DNA of 64,000 nucleotides from Acidobacteriota bacterium (lineage in GTDB: Bacteria > Acidobacteriota > Thermoanaerobaculia > Multivoradales > J023). The notes under the pieces are model-generated. The model saw only the letters and a list, made by a program, of their open reading frames with translations. It searched no databases and had not been told where the DNA came from. The translations under genes were made by a program, and so were the position numbers. The DNA lies in NCBI GenBank assembly GCA_029263395.1, contig JAJCXO010000263.1, positions 62,001 through 126,000 on the forward strand, in the 5' to 3' direction. Shown here piece by piece: positions 27,656-36,472 of this stretch (within the stretch, counting starts at the first letter, position 1; each line of letters starts with the position of its first letter).

Positions 27656-28555
27656 ATGCGCGTCCTCATCACCGGCATCGGCGGCTTTGTGGGTCGTCAC
27701 CTTGCCCGTCGACTGACCGCGGTCGGGCATGATGTCTACGGGCTATCGCTGAAGACAGCCGATGACGTTGACGCCGTCGAAGTGCATGTGGTGGATGTCC
27801 GTGCGCGGGATGAGGTGGCGGCTGCCATTTCCGCCAGCCTTCCCGAAGCCGTGATCCATCTGGCTGGATTGGCGAGACCGCGAGCCAACAAGCCGTCTGA
27901 TGAGTTCATGCAGGTCAATGTCGAGGGGACGCGACATGTGGTCGAAGCCGCTGGTAGCCAAGCGATCCGTCGGGTTGTTCTGGCGTCGAGTGGCCAAGTG
28001 TACGGTCAAGTCGAGGCGTCTCTTCAGCCGATTGGAGAAAACCAGACTCGCGCCCCGCTCAGTGACTACGGTCGAAGCAAAGTGGCGGCCGAAGACATTG
28101 TGCTCGGTCATCCTGCCGGCATCGTTGTTCGGTCGTTCAACAGTATTGGGCGTGGTCAGCCTCGAGGTTTTGCCCTTCCTGACTTTGCCCATCAGCTCGC
28201 CGAGATCAAAGCGGGTCGCCGCGAGGTTCTGAAATGCGGCAACCTGGAGTCGCGTCTCGATTTCCTCCATGTCAGCGATGCGGTGGAGGGTTATCGTGTG
28301 ATCCTCGAGCAAGGGCAGCCGGGGGAGGTCTACAATCTGGCCAGCGGCGTAGACCGAGAGATGCAAGAGATGCTTGAGCGATTGATGGATGTAGCTGGAG
28401 TCCGAGCGACGGTTGATACCGGGACGAAGAGATCCGCAATCCACCTGCTCAAAGGTGACAATGAGCGGTTGCGGGCTCTCGGTTGGGCGCCGACCCATAC
28501 GGTCGAAGAGGCTCTCAGAGATCTTTGGGAAGAAGTGACAGCTCAGACCAACTAG
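27656..28555 (+). CDS. NAD-dependent epimerase/dehydratase (GDP-6-deoxymannose reductase-like)
   Basis: 299 residues. Rossmann start VLITGIGGFVGRHLARRL, then VIHLAGLARP, LASSGQVYGQ, YGRSKVAAEDI (catalytic Tyr and Lys), and RSFNSIGRGQPRGFALPDFA. The GNLESRLDFLHVSDAVEGY segment is shared with the previous gene and with RMD-type reductases. It probably reduces the 4-keto intermediate made by the gene at 26684. The start lies 3 bp after the upstream stop, so the two are coupled. Exact stereochemistry is unknown. Confidence 0.8.
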   Translation: MRVLITGIGGFVGRHLARRLTAVGHDVYGLSLKTADDVDAVEVHVVDVRARDEVAAAISASLPEAVIHLAGLARPRANKPSDEFMQVNVEGTRHVVEAAGSQAIRRVVLASSGQVYGQVEASLQPIGENQTRAPLSDYGRSKVAAEDIVLGHPAGIVVRSFNSIGRGQPRGFALPDFAHQLAEIKAGRREVLKCGNLESRLDFLHVSDAVEGYRVILEQGQPGEVYNLASGVDREMQEMLERLMDVAGVRATVDTGTKRSAIHLLKGDNERLRALGWAPTHTVEEALRDLWEEVTAQTN

Positions 28556-28572
28556 GGGTAGGTGCCAGCATC

Positions 28573-29151
28573 ATGACAAATCGACAAACGCCCGATCGGC
28601 CCTTCGAGCTCATCCCAACCGAACAAGATGATGAATCCACCGCTCTGGCACTAGAGACGGATCGTTTGCCTAGCACGGGGTTGTTGAGTTTCTATGATCG
28701 GCTGCGACAGAGTATTGCTCGGACAGTCGAGCGGCGTGGCGGTAAAGTTGGCCAACGGGCGACATCCTTGTTGTTGCTGGTTCCTGATGTCTTCATGCTG
28801 TTGCTTCGACTGTCGATTGACAAAGAGGTTCCGAAGGCCACTCGCGGCGTCCTGGCGAGCACGCTAGCCTACTTCGTTTTGCCCATTGATCTAATACCAG
28901 AGGGCCTGATTGGCCCTGTGGGTTATCTCGACGATTTGGCGCTTGCCTTGATGGCGCTGTCACAAGCCTTTGGCAAAGATCTCGAACCGTATGCCGCTAA
29001 GTATTGGAGCGGAGAGCAACCGTTGCGTGTGGTGCTGAGCGATGCCTTGGTGACCGCCAATGGCTTACTTGGTGGCAGTCTCTACGAGCGCCTACGGCGT
29101 CTCATGGCGAAGAAGGGTATCGAGTTGGACGACCAACCGATGGCAGATTAG
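28573..29151 (+). CDS. YkvA/DUF1232 family membrane-associated protein
   Basis: 192 residues from the ATG at 28573. The C-terminal half has the DUF1232 signature: an RGVLASTLAYFVLPIDLIPE segment followed by GYLDDLALALMAL. This motif is hydrophobic and typically membrane-associated; the family function is unknown. Last gene of the deoxysugar operon, 17 bp after the SDR, perhaps only co-transcribed. Its stop overlaps by 4 bp the stop of the convergent HD hydrolase. Confidence 0.8.
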   Translation: MTNRQTPDRPFELIPTEQDDESTALALETDRLPSTGLLSFYDRLRQSIARTVERRGGKVGQRATSLLLLVPDVFMLLLRLSIDKEVPKATRGVLASTLAYFVLPIDLIPEGLIGPVGYLDDLALALMALSQAFGKDLEPYAAKYWSGEQPLRVVLSDALVTANGLLGGSLYERLRRLMAKKGIELDDQPMAD

Positions 29152-29726
29152 CCGTCGCTTGATTCAGACTCGTTTTGCCGCCGGCGTCTCAGGTCTTTGA
29201 GGAGTGCGGCGACGCTTTCGAAGCCACCGTCGGAAAACGTGTCGAGTCCAGTCTGGAACTCGTCCATTCCCTTGGCACCCCAACGAGCATAAACCGCCGC
29301 CTTGACGAGCAATTGGAGTTTGTCGCACGTGGAAACGAACCTGGCTTCTGGCGTGGTCCGAGCTTGGTACTCAGCAACAAGGTCTACGCCACGAGGCTCG
29401 AGGGGTGCAAGAAGGTCTCGCGCCACAGCCAACTCAGCTTCAGCTTTGGCGCCTTCTGGAAAGTACGGTGCAACCGTCCGGGGTAGGTCTCCGGTCCTAA
29501 CCTCGGCCAGATCGTGGACCAAGGCAAGTTCGAGAACCCGCAGTCGGTCGAGTGCCGGCTCTTGACAGGCCAGCGTCCAGGCCAAGAACGTGGTGTGAAA
29601 CACATGCTCGCTGACACTCTCAGGGTCGACGACACCACGCAAAGCAAAGCCACTGCGGGGGACCCGATCCAATGCCTGAATCTCTGACAACAATTCGAGA
29701 AGAGTCGAGTTGTGATGCTTTTTCAT
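29148..29726 (-). CDS. HD-domain hydrolase (YfbR/HDDC2-like)
   Basis: 192 residues from the ATG at 29726; a longer in-frame opening upstream lies opposite tsaD and lacks homology. The HD signature is visible: SEHVFHTTFLAW, then ALVHDLAEVRTGDLP (H..HD metal site), and FVSTCDKLQLLV with the final Asp. Relatives such as YfbR and HDDC2 dephosphorylate deoxynucleoside monophosphates. A nucleotide-salvage role is plausible, but the substrate is an inference from the family. The gene is divergent from tsaD. Confidence 0.85.
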   Translation of the reverse strand: MKKHHNSTLLELLSEIQALDRVPRSGFALRGVVDPESVSEHVFHTTFLAWTLACQEPALDRLRVLELALVHDLAEVRTGDLPRTVAPYFPEGAKAEAELAVARDLLAPLEPRGVDLVAEYQARTTPEARFVSTCDKLQLLVKAAVYARWGAKGMDEFQTGLDTFSDGGFESVAALLKDLRRRRQNESESSDG

Positions 29727-29817
29727 AACAAAATCTTTGACGCTGGGTGACTGGACCGAAATACTACAGCCAACGGTCACCGAGAGCCGACTCGAATTTC
29801 CCCGGATGCTCCTGATT

Positions 29818-30900
29818 ATGTCCTTCGAATCCCCGCTGACGCTCGGTATTGAAACGTCTTGTGACGATACTGCCTGTGCTGTCGTCGACAGGACGGGCCA
29901 AGTTCTGGCCTCAGTCGTCTCGAGCCAGCTGAGCCAGCATCGGCCGTATGGCGGTGTGGTACCGGAAATTGCTTCGCGGGAGCATCTTTGCAACTGGCCA
30001 ATGGTGAGCAGCGAAGCACTCGGCGCCGCGGGAGTCGACTGGAGTGATTTTGGTGCGGTTGCCGCCACCCGCGGCCCGGGGTTGGTCGGGAGTCTACTGG
30101 TGGGCTTGTCCTTGGGGCGGGCGATTGCCTGGGGCCTCAGTCTCCCCTTTCATGGCATACACCATATCGAAGGGCATTTGTTTTCTCCCTTTCTCAGTGT
30201 TGATGGCCAGCCGGCTACGCCAGTCCCCGAGAACTTTGATGGCCTAGTGGTCTCAGGTGGCCACACATCGTTGCTCGAAGTCCGTCGCGGTGAGGTGTGT
30301 AGCTTGATCGAGACCCGCGACGATGCGATGGGCGAAACCTTCGACAAAGTTGGTAAGCGCCTCGGTCTGGAGTACCCGCAAGGCCCAAAGGTGGATCAAT
30401 TGGCAGAGCTGGGAGACCCTGAGGGTTTTCGCCCGACCATCCCTAGAATCAAGGAAGACCTGTTCTTTTCATACTCTGGGTTGAAGACTCAAGCGTTGCG
30501 GGCGATCGAGCACCTAGAAAAAACAACAGGGCTAGACGTTTCGAGGATTCGTAGCGGTGAAGATGAGCTGCCTGAAGCGGCTCTCGACTTACTCGCTGGT
30601 TTCAGACGTGCTGCAGTGGGCCAGATCATGAGTCGGCTCGAGAGCCGTCACAAGTCTCATCCTTTCCAGACGTTGGCGGTTTCGGGTGGAGTTGCTGCCA
30701 ATCGACTGCTACGACGCGAGCTCACACAGTGGGCTGAGCGTCTGGGTATCGACCTGCGACTTGTGCCACTCAAGTTCTCGGGCGACAATGCGGCGATGAT
30801 CGCTTTTGCAGCATTGGAGCGAATAAAGCGTGGCGTTCCGGCGGATCCCAGTGATGTTGTCGTGGCGAGCCGGATACCCTTTGCCAACGCCTCACAGTAA
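29818..30900 (+). CDS. tsaD: tRNA N6-adenosine threonylcarbamoyltransferase
   Basis: 360 residues from the ATG at 29818. Hallmarks: LGIETSCDDTACAVVD, PYGGVVPEIASREH, TRGPGLVGSLLVGL, the metal-binding HHIEGHL, SGGHTSLLEV, DDAMGETFDKVGKRL, and GGVAANRLLRREL followed by FSGDNAAMIAFAAL. It transfers the threonylcarbamoyl group to A37 of tRNAs that read ANN codons and is normally essential. The motifs are complete and the length is standard. It is followed 14 bp later by an aminotransferase gene. Confidence 0.97.
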   Translation: MSFESPLTLGIETSCDDTACAVVDRTGQVLASVVSSQLSQHRPYGGVVPEIASREHLCNWPMVSSEALGAAGVDWSDFGAVAATRGPGLVGSLLVGLSLGRAIAWGLSLPFHGIHHIEGHLFSPFLSVDGQPATPVPENFDGLVVSGGHTSLLEVRRGEVCSLIETRDDAMGETFDKVGKRLGLEYPQGPKVDQLAELGDPEGFRPTIPRIKEDLFFSYSGLKTQALRAIEHLEKTTGLDVSRIRSGEDELPEAALDLLAGFRRAAVGQIMSRLESRHKSHPFQTLAVSGGVAANRLLRRELTQWAERLGIDLRLVPLKFSGDNAAMIAFAALERIKRGVPADPSDVVVASRIPFANASQ

Positions 30901-30914
30901 CCCCCCGAGATCTT

Positions 30915-32189
30915 ATGACTTCAGCAGAAACGAAGCTTGGCACCCGTCAAGCATTCCGGCCGGTTCCGCGGACGGGAGTGATCTATGCAACCAGTGAAGC
31001 CACGGCGTTGGGTTACCGGACCGGCCACAGCGATTGGTGCAATCTAGGGCAGGGTCAACCGGAGTCTGGCCCGCTACCCGGAGCACCACCGCGATTCACT
31101 GAGTTGAGTATTGACCCCGCTGACCACGAATACGCTCCGGTGTCGGGTCTCTACGAGCTGCGAGAAAGCGTTGCTGCCTTCTACAACCGAATCTATCGGC
31201 GTGGCCTGCCTTCCCAATACACGGCGGAGAACGTCTCGATCTCTTCCGGTGGTCGTGCGGCGTTGACTCGAGCGGTCGCTTCTCTTGGCCAAGTCAATTT
31301 AGGGCATTTCCTTCCAGACTACACGGCATACGAGGAATTGCTCGATATCTTCCGTCTGGTTTCACCGATCCCGATCCTACTCAGCCGTGAGCAGGGGTAC
31401 GAATTTTCCCCAGATGAACTGAAACGGGAGATTTTGGGGCGTGGGTTATCGGTAATCCTGCTGTCCAACCCGTGCAATCCGATGGGCAAGCTGATCTCTG
31501 GGGGTGAGTTGGCGGATTGGATTGCTATTTGTCGCCAGCTCGACAGCACGCTGATGCTCGATGAGTTCTACTCACACTACGTCTGGAACCCTAGTCCGGA
31601 AGATGATGGGTCCATGGTGAGTGCAGCTCGTTACGTCGAAGACGTCGACCGCGATCCGGTGGTGATTTTCGACGGTCTGACTAAGAATTGGCGCTATCCA
31701 GGGTGGCGGATCACCTGGACCGTAGCGCCCCGGCAAGTCATCGAGGCGGTCGAAAGTGCCGGCTCGTTCCTCGACGGTGGCGGGTCAAAGCCTCTACAGC
31801 GCGCCGCTGTTCAGTTGTTGAAACCTGATTGGGTAACTGCTGAGGCGGCGGCGATCCGTCGAGCCTTTGAGCCCAAAAGAGAGCTCATGTTACGCCGCGT
31901 CAGGGATATGGGAATGACAGTCGACCGCGAGCCGGATGGCACCTTCTATGCGTTCGTATCGCTGGCCGAACTCCCGGAATCAATATCCGACGGCATGGCG
32001 TTCTTCCGGGCAGCACTTCAACAGCAAGTCATCTGTGTTCCCGGAGTCTTCTTCGACATCAACCCCGGCCGCCGTCGCGCCAGCCGCCTTTCGCGGTTTC
32101 ACCAGCGCGTTCGGCTCTCCTTCGGCCCGCCTCTCGAGGAAGTGAAGCTCGGTCTCGATCGCCTACAGGCCATGATCGAGTCAAGCTGA
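30915..32189 (+). CDS. PLP-dependent class I/II aminotransferase
   Basis: 424 residues. Fold type I motifs: NLGQGQPESGPLPG near the N-terminus, YAPVSGLYELRESVAAFYN, SNPCNPMGK, the PLP-contacting LMLDEFYSHYVWN and the Schiff-base lysine in DGLTKNWRYPGWRITW. The overall layout resembles aspartate- and alanine-type aminotransferases, but substrate specificity is not evident. The gene directly follows tsaD and is convergent with the NYN-LOTUS gene. Confidence 0.85.
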   Translation: MTSAETKLGTRQAFRPVPRTGVIYATSEATALGYRTGHSDWCNLGQGQPESGPLPGAPPRFTELSIDPADHEYAPVSGLYELRESVAAFYNRIYRRGLPSQYTAENVSISSGGRAALTRAVASLGQVNLGHFLPDYTAYEELLDIFRLVSPIPILLSREQGYEFSPDELKREILGRGLSVILLSNPCNPMGKLISGGELADWIAICRQLDSTLMLDEFYSHYVWNPSPEDDGSMVSAARYVEDVDRDPVVIFDGLTKNWRYPGWRITWTVAPRQVIEAVESAGSFLDGGGSKPLQRAAVQLLKPDWVTAEAAAIRRAFEPKRELMLRRVRDMGMTVDREPDGTFYAFVSLAELPESISDGMAFFRAALQQQVICVPGVFFDINPGRRRASRLSRFHQRVRLSFGPPLEEVKLGLDRLQAMIESS

Positions 32190-32207
32190 AGACAGATCCG
32201 CTGGGTC

Positions 32208-33461
32208 TCAACGTCGGCTGGCAAATCCCGTCACAACGTAGTTGCCCGATCTCTGGTCACGCTTGAGCCGGATGACGTTCTTCCGTTCTCCGTCTTCCAA
32301 GAGCTCGGAGAAGGTGTTGTATCCATAGTAGCCTTCGTTGAAGGATGGGCGCTTGCGCTGCATGGTCTGCTTGATCATGGATCCCCAGAGCACACCTTTG
32401 TTTTCGCGGATCAGAGCGAACATCGCGTCCAGCAGGAGTCCGAAGACTTCGCTGTCCTTTGGCGACAGGTTATCGAGGCGTGCTGCTCGTTGAACGTCAC
32501 GCCAGATGTCCTCGTAGTAGATGAACTCGTCGCAGTTGTCGATCAGCAAGCTAGACGAAGAGTTCTTGACGCCAACGCCGATCACGTACTTGTTGTTCTC
32601 TTTGAGCTTCGAGACCAGAGGCGAGAAGTCGCTGTCGCCGGAAACCAGCACGAAGGTGTCGAGGTGCTCCTTCGAATAACACAGATCCATAGCATCGACG
32701 ACCATCTTGATATCGGCACTGTTCTTGCCGGAGTAGTACTTCTGAGGGATGTCGATGAGCTCAATGGCAGCTTCGTGAAAAGGCTTCTTGTACTCGCTGT
32801 ATCGCTCCCAGTCAGCGTAAGCCTTTTTGACGATAATTTTGCCCTTCTCCAACAAGCGGGCCAGGATCAACGTGATCTCGAGCTTGGCGATCTCCGAGTC
32901 TCGGACACCCAGTGCGATGTTCTCGAAGTCGCAGAACATCGCGATCTTACGCTCATCATTGATCGACTGGCCGCGTTCCGCGAGTGAGTAGACCAAACCT
33001 CTCGGACCGACGTCGACGCCCAGAGTTGGTTCGATCTCATGAGTCGAGTCGACAATGCTGGGTGTTGACGGAGCTTCTGGCTTCTCGGCGAGAGACGGAG
33101 TGGACTCAGGCTCGCTACCGGGCAGTTGTCGTGCGGGCTTGCGCCGCCGCCGCCGCCGTTTTCTTCTCGGTGGGTCGGTAGTGGTCGACTCTTCACTAGC
33201 CTCAGCCAGCTGGTCCTTCGACGCTGGCTCAGACGTTGGTACCGATTCAAATGTTGGTTCTGGATCAGACGCTGATTCTGTTCCAGCCATCGGTGTGGGA
33301 TCAAGCACCGAGGTAGCACCAGATGCTGGCCCAGGTTTGGACTCTAGCGCGAGGTCTGGGGCTGCGGGAACGTTGTCGTCGGTATCCGCGCTCGCTTCAG
33401 CGGCGCGAGGCGTCTCGTCTTCAGGGCTGTCGTTGCCGTCCCGTAACCACCAGGGTGCCAA
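32208..33461 (-). CDS. NYN-domain (PIN-like) nuclease with C-terminal LOTUS/OST-HTH domain
   Basis: 417 residues from a TTG at 33461, which has AAGGAGA about 7 bp upstream; the ORF opens further upstream without homology. Residues 1-170 are Ser/Pro/Glu-rich and look disordered, with a basic patch PRRKRRRRRRKPAR at about 98-111 that could bind RNA. Residues ~173-320 are an NYN domain: IAMFCDFENIALGV, SADIKMVVDAMDLCY and LVSGDSDFSPLVSKL keep the metal-binding aspartates. Residues ~340-415 are a LOTUS/OST-HTH-like domain, an RNA-binding winged helix. The combination is typical of LabA-like proteins thought to act on RNA. Target RNA is unknown. Confidence 0.85.
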   Translation of the reverse strand: MAPWWLRDGNDSPEDETPRAAEASADTDDNVPAAPDLALESKPGPASGATSVLDPTPMAGTESASDPEPTFESVPTSEPASKDQLAEASEESTTTDPPRRKRRRRRRKPARQLPGSEPESTPSLAEKPEAPSTPSIVDSTHEIEPTLGVDVGPRGLVYSLAERGQSINDERKIAMFCDFENIALGVRDSEIAKLEITLILARLLEKGKIIVKKAYADWERYSEYKKPFHEAAIELIDIPQKYYSGKNSADIKMVVDAMDLCYSKEHLDTFVLVSGDSDFSPLVSKLKENNKYVIGVGVKNSSSSLLIDNCDEFIYYEDIWRDVQRAARLDNLSPKDSEVFGLLLDAMFALIRENKGVLWGSMIKQTMQRKRPSFNEGYYGYNTFSELLEDGERKNVIRLKRDQRSGNYVVTGFASRR

Positions 33462-33831
33462 ATGCTGTCTCCTTGTATCCTGAACGCAGCCGAAAGCTGC
33501 TAAAACAAAATCATCGATACGATCGGTGACAGTCGACCCCAATGGGGAATGGTACCTGTTTGCCGGTCGGCCGAGAAGTGAATCGAGACGTGATCCTAAC
33601 ATCCGCCTTGCTTGCTGGAAACAAGCGTGCGTATTAGTCGTGGTGGCGTAAGCCTTTTTGTGGCAAAACCTCCTTGGGTTTGCTGTCTCAGGATCCTTTA
33701 GAGAAGTCGCGCCCCCACTCACTCCCAAGCCCTTGATATAGTGCAGCTCTCGATGGTTGACGATCTTCCGTCGCGATCGAAACAAGCATCCCTCCCCACC
33801 ATTTACTGAAATCCACTCGCGGACTGTTGCC
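33462..33831. other. Divergent intergenic region, no gene seen
   Basis: About 370 bp between the NYN gene and the deoxynucleoside kinase. It is open in long frames on both strands but those lack homology. It should hold two divergent promoters, though no clear consensus is visible. Confidence 0.4.
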
Positions 33832-34488
33832 TTGAGCACCGATTCTCTTCCCATCGATTATCTAGCGATCGACGGCCCAATAGGGGTGGGGAAAACGACG
33901 CTTGTAGAGATGTTGACCCGGCGGTTCGAAGGGGTCAAAGTTCTCGAGGATGCGACGAACCCGTTCCTCGACAAATTCTACAAAGACCGTCCCGGCGCCG
34001 CCTTCCAGACACAGCTCTACTACCTGTTGTCGCGTTTCAAGCAGCAGCAGGAGATAGTGCAACGTGAACTCTTCCAACGGCTGGTCGTCGCCGACTATCC
34101 GTTCGAAAAGGATCGGATTTTCGCCTATCTTAACCTCAGCGATGACGAGCTTCTGATCTACGACAAGCTCTATGCCATGCTGGAGCCCCAAGTCCCCCCT
34201 CCCGATCTGGTGCTCTATCTCGTAGCGGACGTTGATACCTGCATGAGCCGGATCAACAAACGCCAGCGTGACTACGAGAAGAAGATGTCGGCGGATTATC
34301 TTGTCGAGTTGATTGACGCCTACAACCACTACTACCACCACTATCAGCGCTCGCCGTTATTGGTAGTGGATACCCGCCATCTCAATTTCCCAGAGCGCCC
34401 GGGCGACTTCGAAGAGCTCCTCAACCAACTACGCGCGCCGATCAAGGGCACCCACTACTATCAACCGCTTGGGGCACCGAGACTATGA
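33832..34488 (+). CDS. Deoxynucleoside kinase
   Basis: About 218 residues from the TTG at 33832; a TTG at 33757 is another option, and neither has a good ribosome-binding site, so the start is uncertain. P-loop [19 protein letters not shown], then [12 protein letters not shown], and [14 protein letters not shown] (the ERS/DR-type catalytic region), with [15 protein letters not shown] and [10 protein letters not shown] as the LID region. The dNK family phosphorylates deoxynucleosides such as deoxyadenosine or deoxyguanosine. It is coupled to thiG by a 4-bp overlap. Confidence 0.88.
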   Translation: MSTDSLPIDYLAIDGPIGVGKTTLVEMLTRRFEGVKVLEDATNPFLDKFYKDRPGAAFQTQLYYLLSRFKQQQEIVQRELFQRLVVADYPFEKDRIFAYLNLSDDELLIYDKLYAMLEPQVPPPDLVLYLVADVDTCMSRINKRQRDYEKKMSADYLVELIDAYNHYYHHYQRSPLLVVDTRHLNFPERPGDFEELLNQLRAPIKGTHYYQPLGAPRL

Positions 34489-35288
34489 CCACAGCCAGCG
34501 TCGAAGAAGATCTCGCCATCGAGCCGCTCGAGATCGCCGGTCGTTCCTTAGCATCGCGCCTGATCTTGGGGAGCGGCAAGTATACCGACAACGCAACGAT
34601 GGTCCGCTCATTCGAAGCAGCTGGGGCAGAAATGGTGACCGTCGCCCTGCGTCGAGTGAATCTGGCTGATCCGGACAATGATGCCTTCATCCACCATATC
34701 GATCGCGACAAGTATCTGTTGCTACCCAATACGGCAGGTTGTTACACCGCGGATGAAGCTGTACGAACCGCTCGGTTGGCACGCGAGCTGGGAGGCTGGA
34801 CCTGGGTCAAGCTCGAGGTCATCGGAGATCGGAAAACACTATTTCCCGACAATACCGAGCTCCTCGAAGCGACCAAGGTTTTGGTAGCAGAGGGGTTTGT
34901 GGTCTTGCCGTACACCAACGACGACCCGGTCGTGTGTAAGAAACTCGAAGATCTCGGCGCCGCCGCCGTCATGCCGTTGGGGGCTCCGATAGGGTCTGGC
35001 ATGGGGATTCGCAACCCCGCGAATCTTCAAATCATCATCGAGCAAGCCAACGTTCCGGTCATCATCGACGCCGGTGTCGGTACCGCGTCTGACGCCGCTG
35101 TGGCGATGGAGCTTGGGGCTGATGGAGTGTTGATGAATACCGCGATTGCCTGCGCTGAAGATCCAGTGCGTATGGCTCGAGCGATGAAGCTCTCCGTTGA
35201 GGCCGGCTGGCTGGCTGCACAATCCGGACGTATCCCGAGGAAGCTCTACGCCTCCGCATCGTCCCCGATGTCTGGACTGATCGAGTAG
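34485..35288 (+). CDS. thiG: Thiazole synthase
   Basis: 267 residues. ThiG motifs: [20 protein letters not shown], the catalytic-lysine strand [46 protein letters not shown], and [25 protein letters not shown] split across the last strands. It forms the thiazole ring of thiamine from DXP, dehydroglycine and ThiS thiocarboxylate. No thiS, thiH/thiO or thiF is beside it, so the other genes must be elsewhere. It overlaps the upstream kinase by 4 bp (ATGA). Confidence 0.95.
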   Translation: MTTASVEEDLAIEPLEIAGRSLASRLILGSGKYTDNATMVRSFEAAGAEMVTVALRRVNLADPDNDAFIHHIDRDKYLLLPNTAGCYTADEAVRTARLARELGGWTWVKLEVIGDRKTLFPDNTELLEATKVLVAEGFVVLPYTNDDPVVCKKLEDLGAAAVMPLGAPIGSGMGIRNPANLQIIIEQANVPVIIDAGVGTASDAAVAMELGADGVLMNTAIACAEDPVRMARAMKLSVEAGWLAAQSGRIPRKLYASASSPMSGLIE

Positions 35289-35370
35289 TCGAAGGTCCGA
35301 GAAATCGATTCTAGAACAGGGGTTGCGATGGCGGATCAGTTGGTCTACAATCCGTCGTCCGCAAGGCACT

Positions 35371-35447
35371 GCACCCATAGCTCAACTGGATAGAGCGTCT
35401 GACTACGGATCAGGAGGTTGGGAGTTCGAATCTTCCTGGGTGCACCA
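35371..35447 (+). tRNA. tRNA-Arg(ACG)
   Basis: A complete 77-base cloverleaf: acceptor GCACCCA pairs with TGGGTGC, CCA is encoded, the D arm is AGCTCAACTGGATAGAGC, the anticodon loop CTACGGA gives anticodon ACG, and the T loop is TTCGAAT. The ACG anticodon is normally edited to ICG and reads CGU/CGC/CGA. Confidence 0.95.
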
Positions 35448-35559
35448 TTTCCGCTCTCTTGGCTCACGCCAACTTGGCTCCACGCCAACCTCGAGCGGCC
35501 CATGCGAGATACTTAGCGGTTAGACGCTCGACGCGCTAGCCAGAAGCTCTAGGTTATAC

Positions 35560-35630
35560 CCCGGAGCAGAGGCGTCTCCCTGGAGCGCAGGCGTCTTCTC
35601 GGAGGCGTCTCCCGGAGCAGAGACGTCTCA
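35560..35630. repeat. Short degenerate tandem repeats (GGAGCAGAGGCGTCTCC-type)
   Basis: Three to four imperfect copies of a ~19-bp unit follow the tRNA: CCGGAGCAGAGGCGTCTCC at 35561, a CTGGAGCGCAGGCGTCTTC copy at 35580, a shortened copy at 35600, and CCGGAGCAGAGACGTCTC at 35612. The units contain the near-palindrome GAGACGTCTC. No coding role is seen. The wider 508-bp gap from 35289 to 35796 holds only the tRNA, these repeats and the operator. Confidence 0.6.
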
Positions 35631-35687
35631 GGTAATGCTGCCTCGATCGACCGGTTGTTGACAGTGCAAAGGCGTTTGGCAGAGAAT

Positions 35688-35703
35688 CTTACCGACCGGT
35701 AAG
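35688..35703. promoter_or_regulatory. Palindromic TetR-type operator
   Basis: CTTACCG-AC-CGGTAAG is a perfect 7+2+7 inverted repeat about 94 bp upstream of the TetR gene at 35797. A related palindrome (TGACCG-AC-CGGTCA) occurs at 53619, sharing the core ACCGACCGGT. The likely regulator is the adjacent TetR protein. Confidence 0.6.
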
Positions 35704-35796
35704 TAAACCGGTTTCAGCGGCGTCCGCCGATCCTTCGAGATCAACTCGTCCGACTCCATGCCGCGGGGCTTTGCCCCGTAATCGAGCCAGTACGCA

Positions 35797-36441
35797 ATGG
35801 CAGGATCTCCCAGCAAGCCGAGAGCCCTTTTTGATGATGACCGCACGGGCATCATCTACCGCACTGCAGCCCGCATCATCTATGAGAAGGGGTTTGACGC
35901 TACTTCGATGAGCGAAATAGCGGAGGCCCTTGATCTGACAAAGCCTGGGCTTTACTACTACGTCAAGGGCAAGAAAGAGCTGCTGTATTCGATCATGGGG
36001 TTTGCCATGGATCTGTTGGATTCGGATGTTGTGGAGCCATCGAGACAGATCGCCGATCCAGAAGAGCGCCTGCGGGTCATTATCCGTCTGCATGCTCGGC
36101 TGCTGACACATGAAGCGGGAGCTTTGGGTATCTTGATCGACGAGGATGGTGGACTGTCGGACGAGCAGAGAGAAGACATCGTCAACCGTAAGCGAGACTA
36201 CTTTGAGTTCTTGCGACGGACCCTAGAGGAGCTTAGGGAAAGCGGGCGCCTACGGCAGGTGGATTCCACGGTCGCGGCGTTCAGTCTCCTGGGCATGGTG
36301 ATGTGGATCGCGCGCTGGTACGACTCGAAAGGGCGTCTCGCTAGTGAGACGGTGGTTCAGGATGTGACGGAAATCGCTTTGGCGGGAATGCTGATGCCGA
36401 CGAGTGCACAGCCGTCGATGAGCCTCGCACAGGCGCTATAA
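35797..36441 (+). CDS. TetR/AcrR family transcriptional regulator
   Basis: 214 residues. The N-terminal helix-turn-helix is clear: IIYRTAARIIYEKGFDATSM followed by SEIAEALDLTKPGLYYYVKGKKELLY. The ligand domain ends in a long C-terminal helix pattern (FSLLGMVMWIARWYDSKGRL), as in TetR proteins that sense acyl-CoAs, such as KstR2-like proteins. The gene is directly upstream of a large acyl-CoA dehydrogenase, with a palindromic operator before its own start, so it probably represses itself and the dehydrogenase and is relieved by an acyl-CoA ligand. The ligand is inferred, not seen. No strong ribosome-binding site precedes the ATG. Confidence 0.88.
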   Translation: MAGSPSKPRALFDDDRTGIIYRTAARIIYEKGFDATSMSEIAEALDLTKPGLYYYVKGKKELLYSIMGFAMDLLDSDVVEPSRQIADPEERLRVIIRLHARLLTHEAGALGILIDEDGGLSDEQREDIVNRKRDYFEFLRRTLEELRESGRLRQVDSTVAAFSLLGMVMWIARWYDSKGRLASETVVQDVTEIALAGMLMPTSAQPSMSLAQAL

Positions 36442-36472
36442 ATCAGGAAACGATCTGAGTAAAGGAGAAACC

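Noticed and set aside
29727..30068. N-terminal extension of the HD hydrolase
   Set aside because: Antisense to tsaD, no homology, composition of an accidental frame.
33462..33854. N-terminal extension of the NYN protein
   Set aside because: A ribosome-binding site and TTG at 33461 fit better; the extension looks non-coding.
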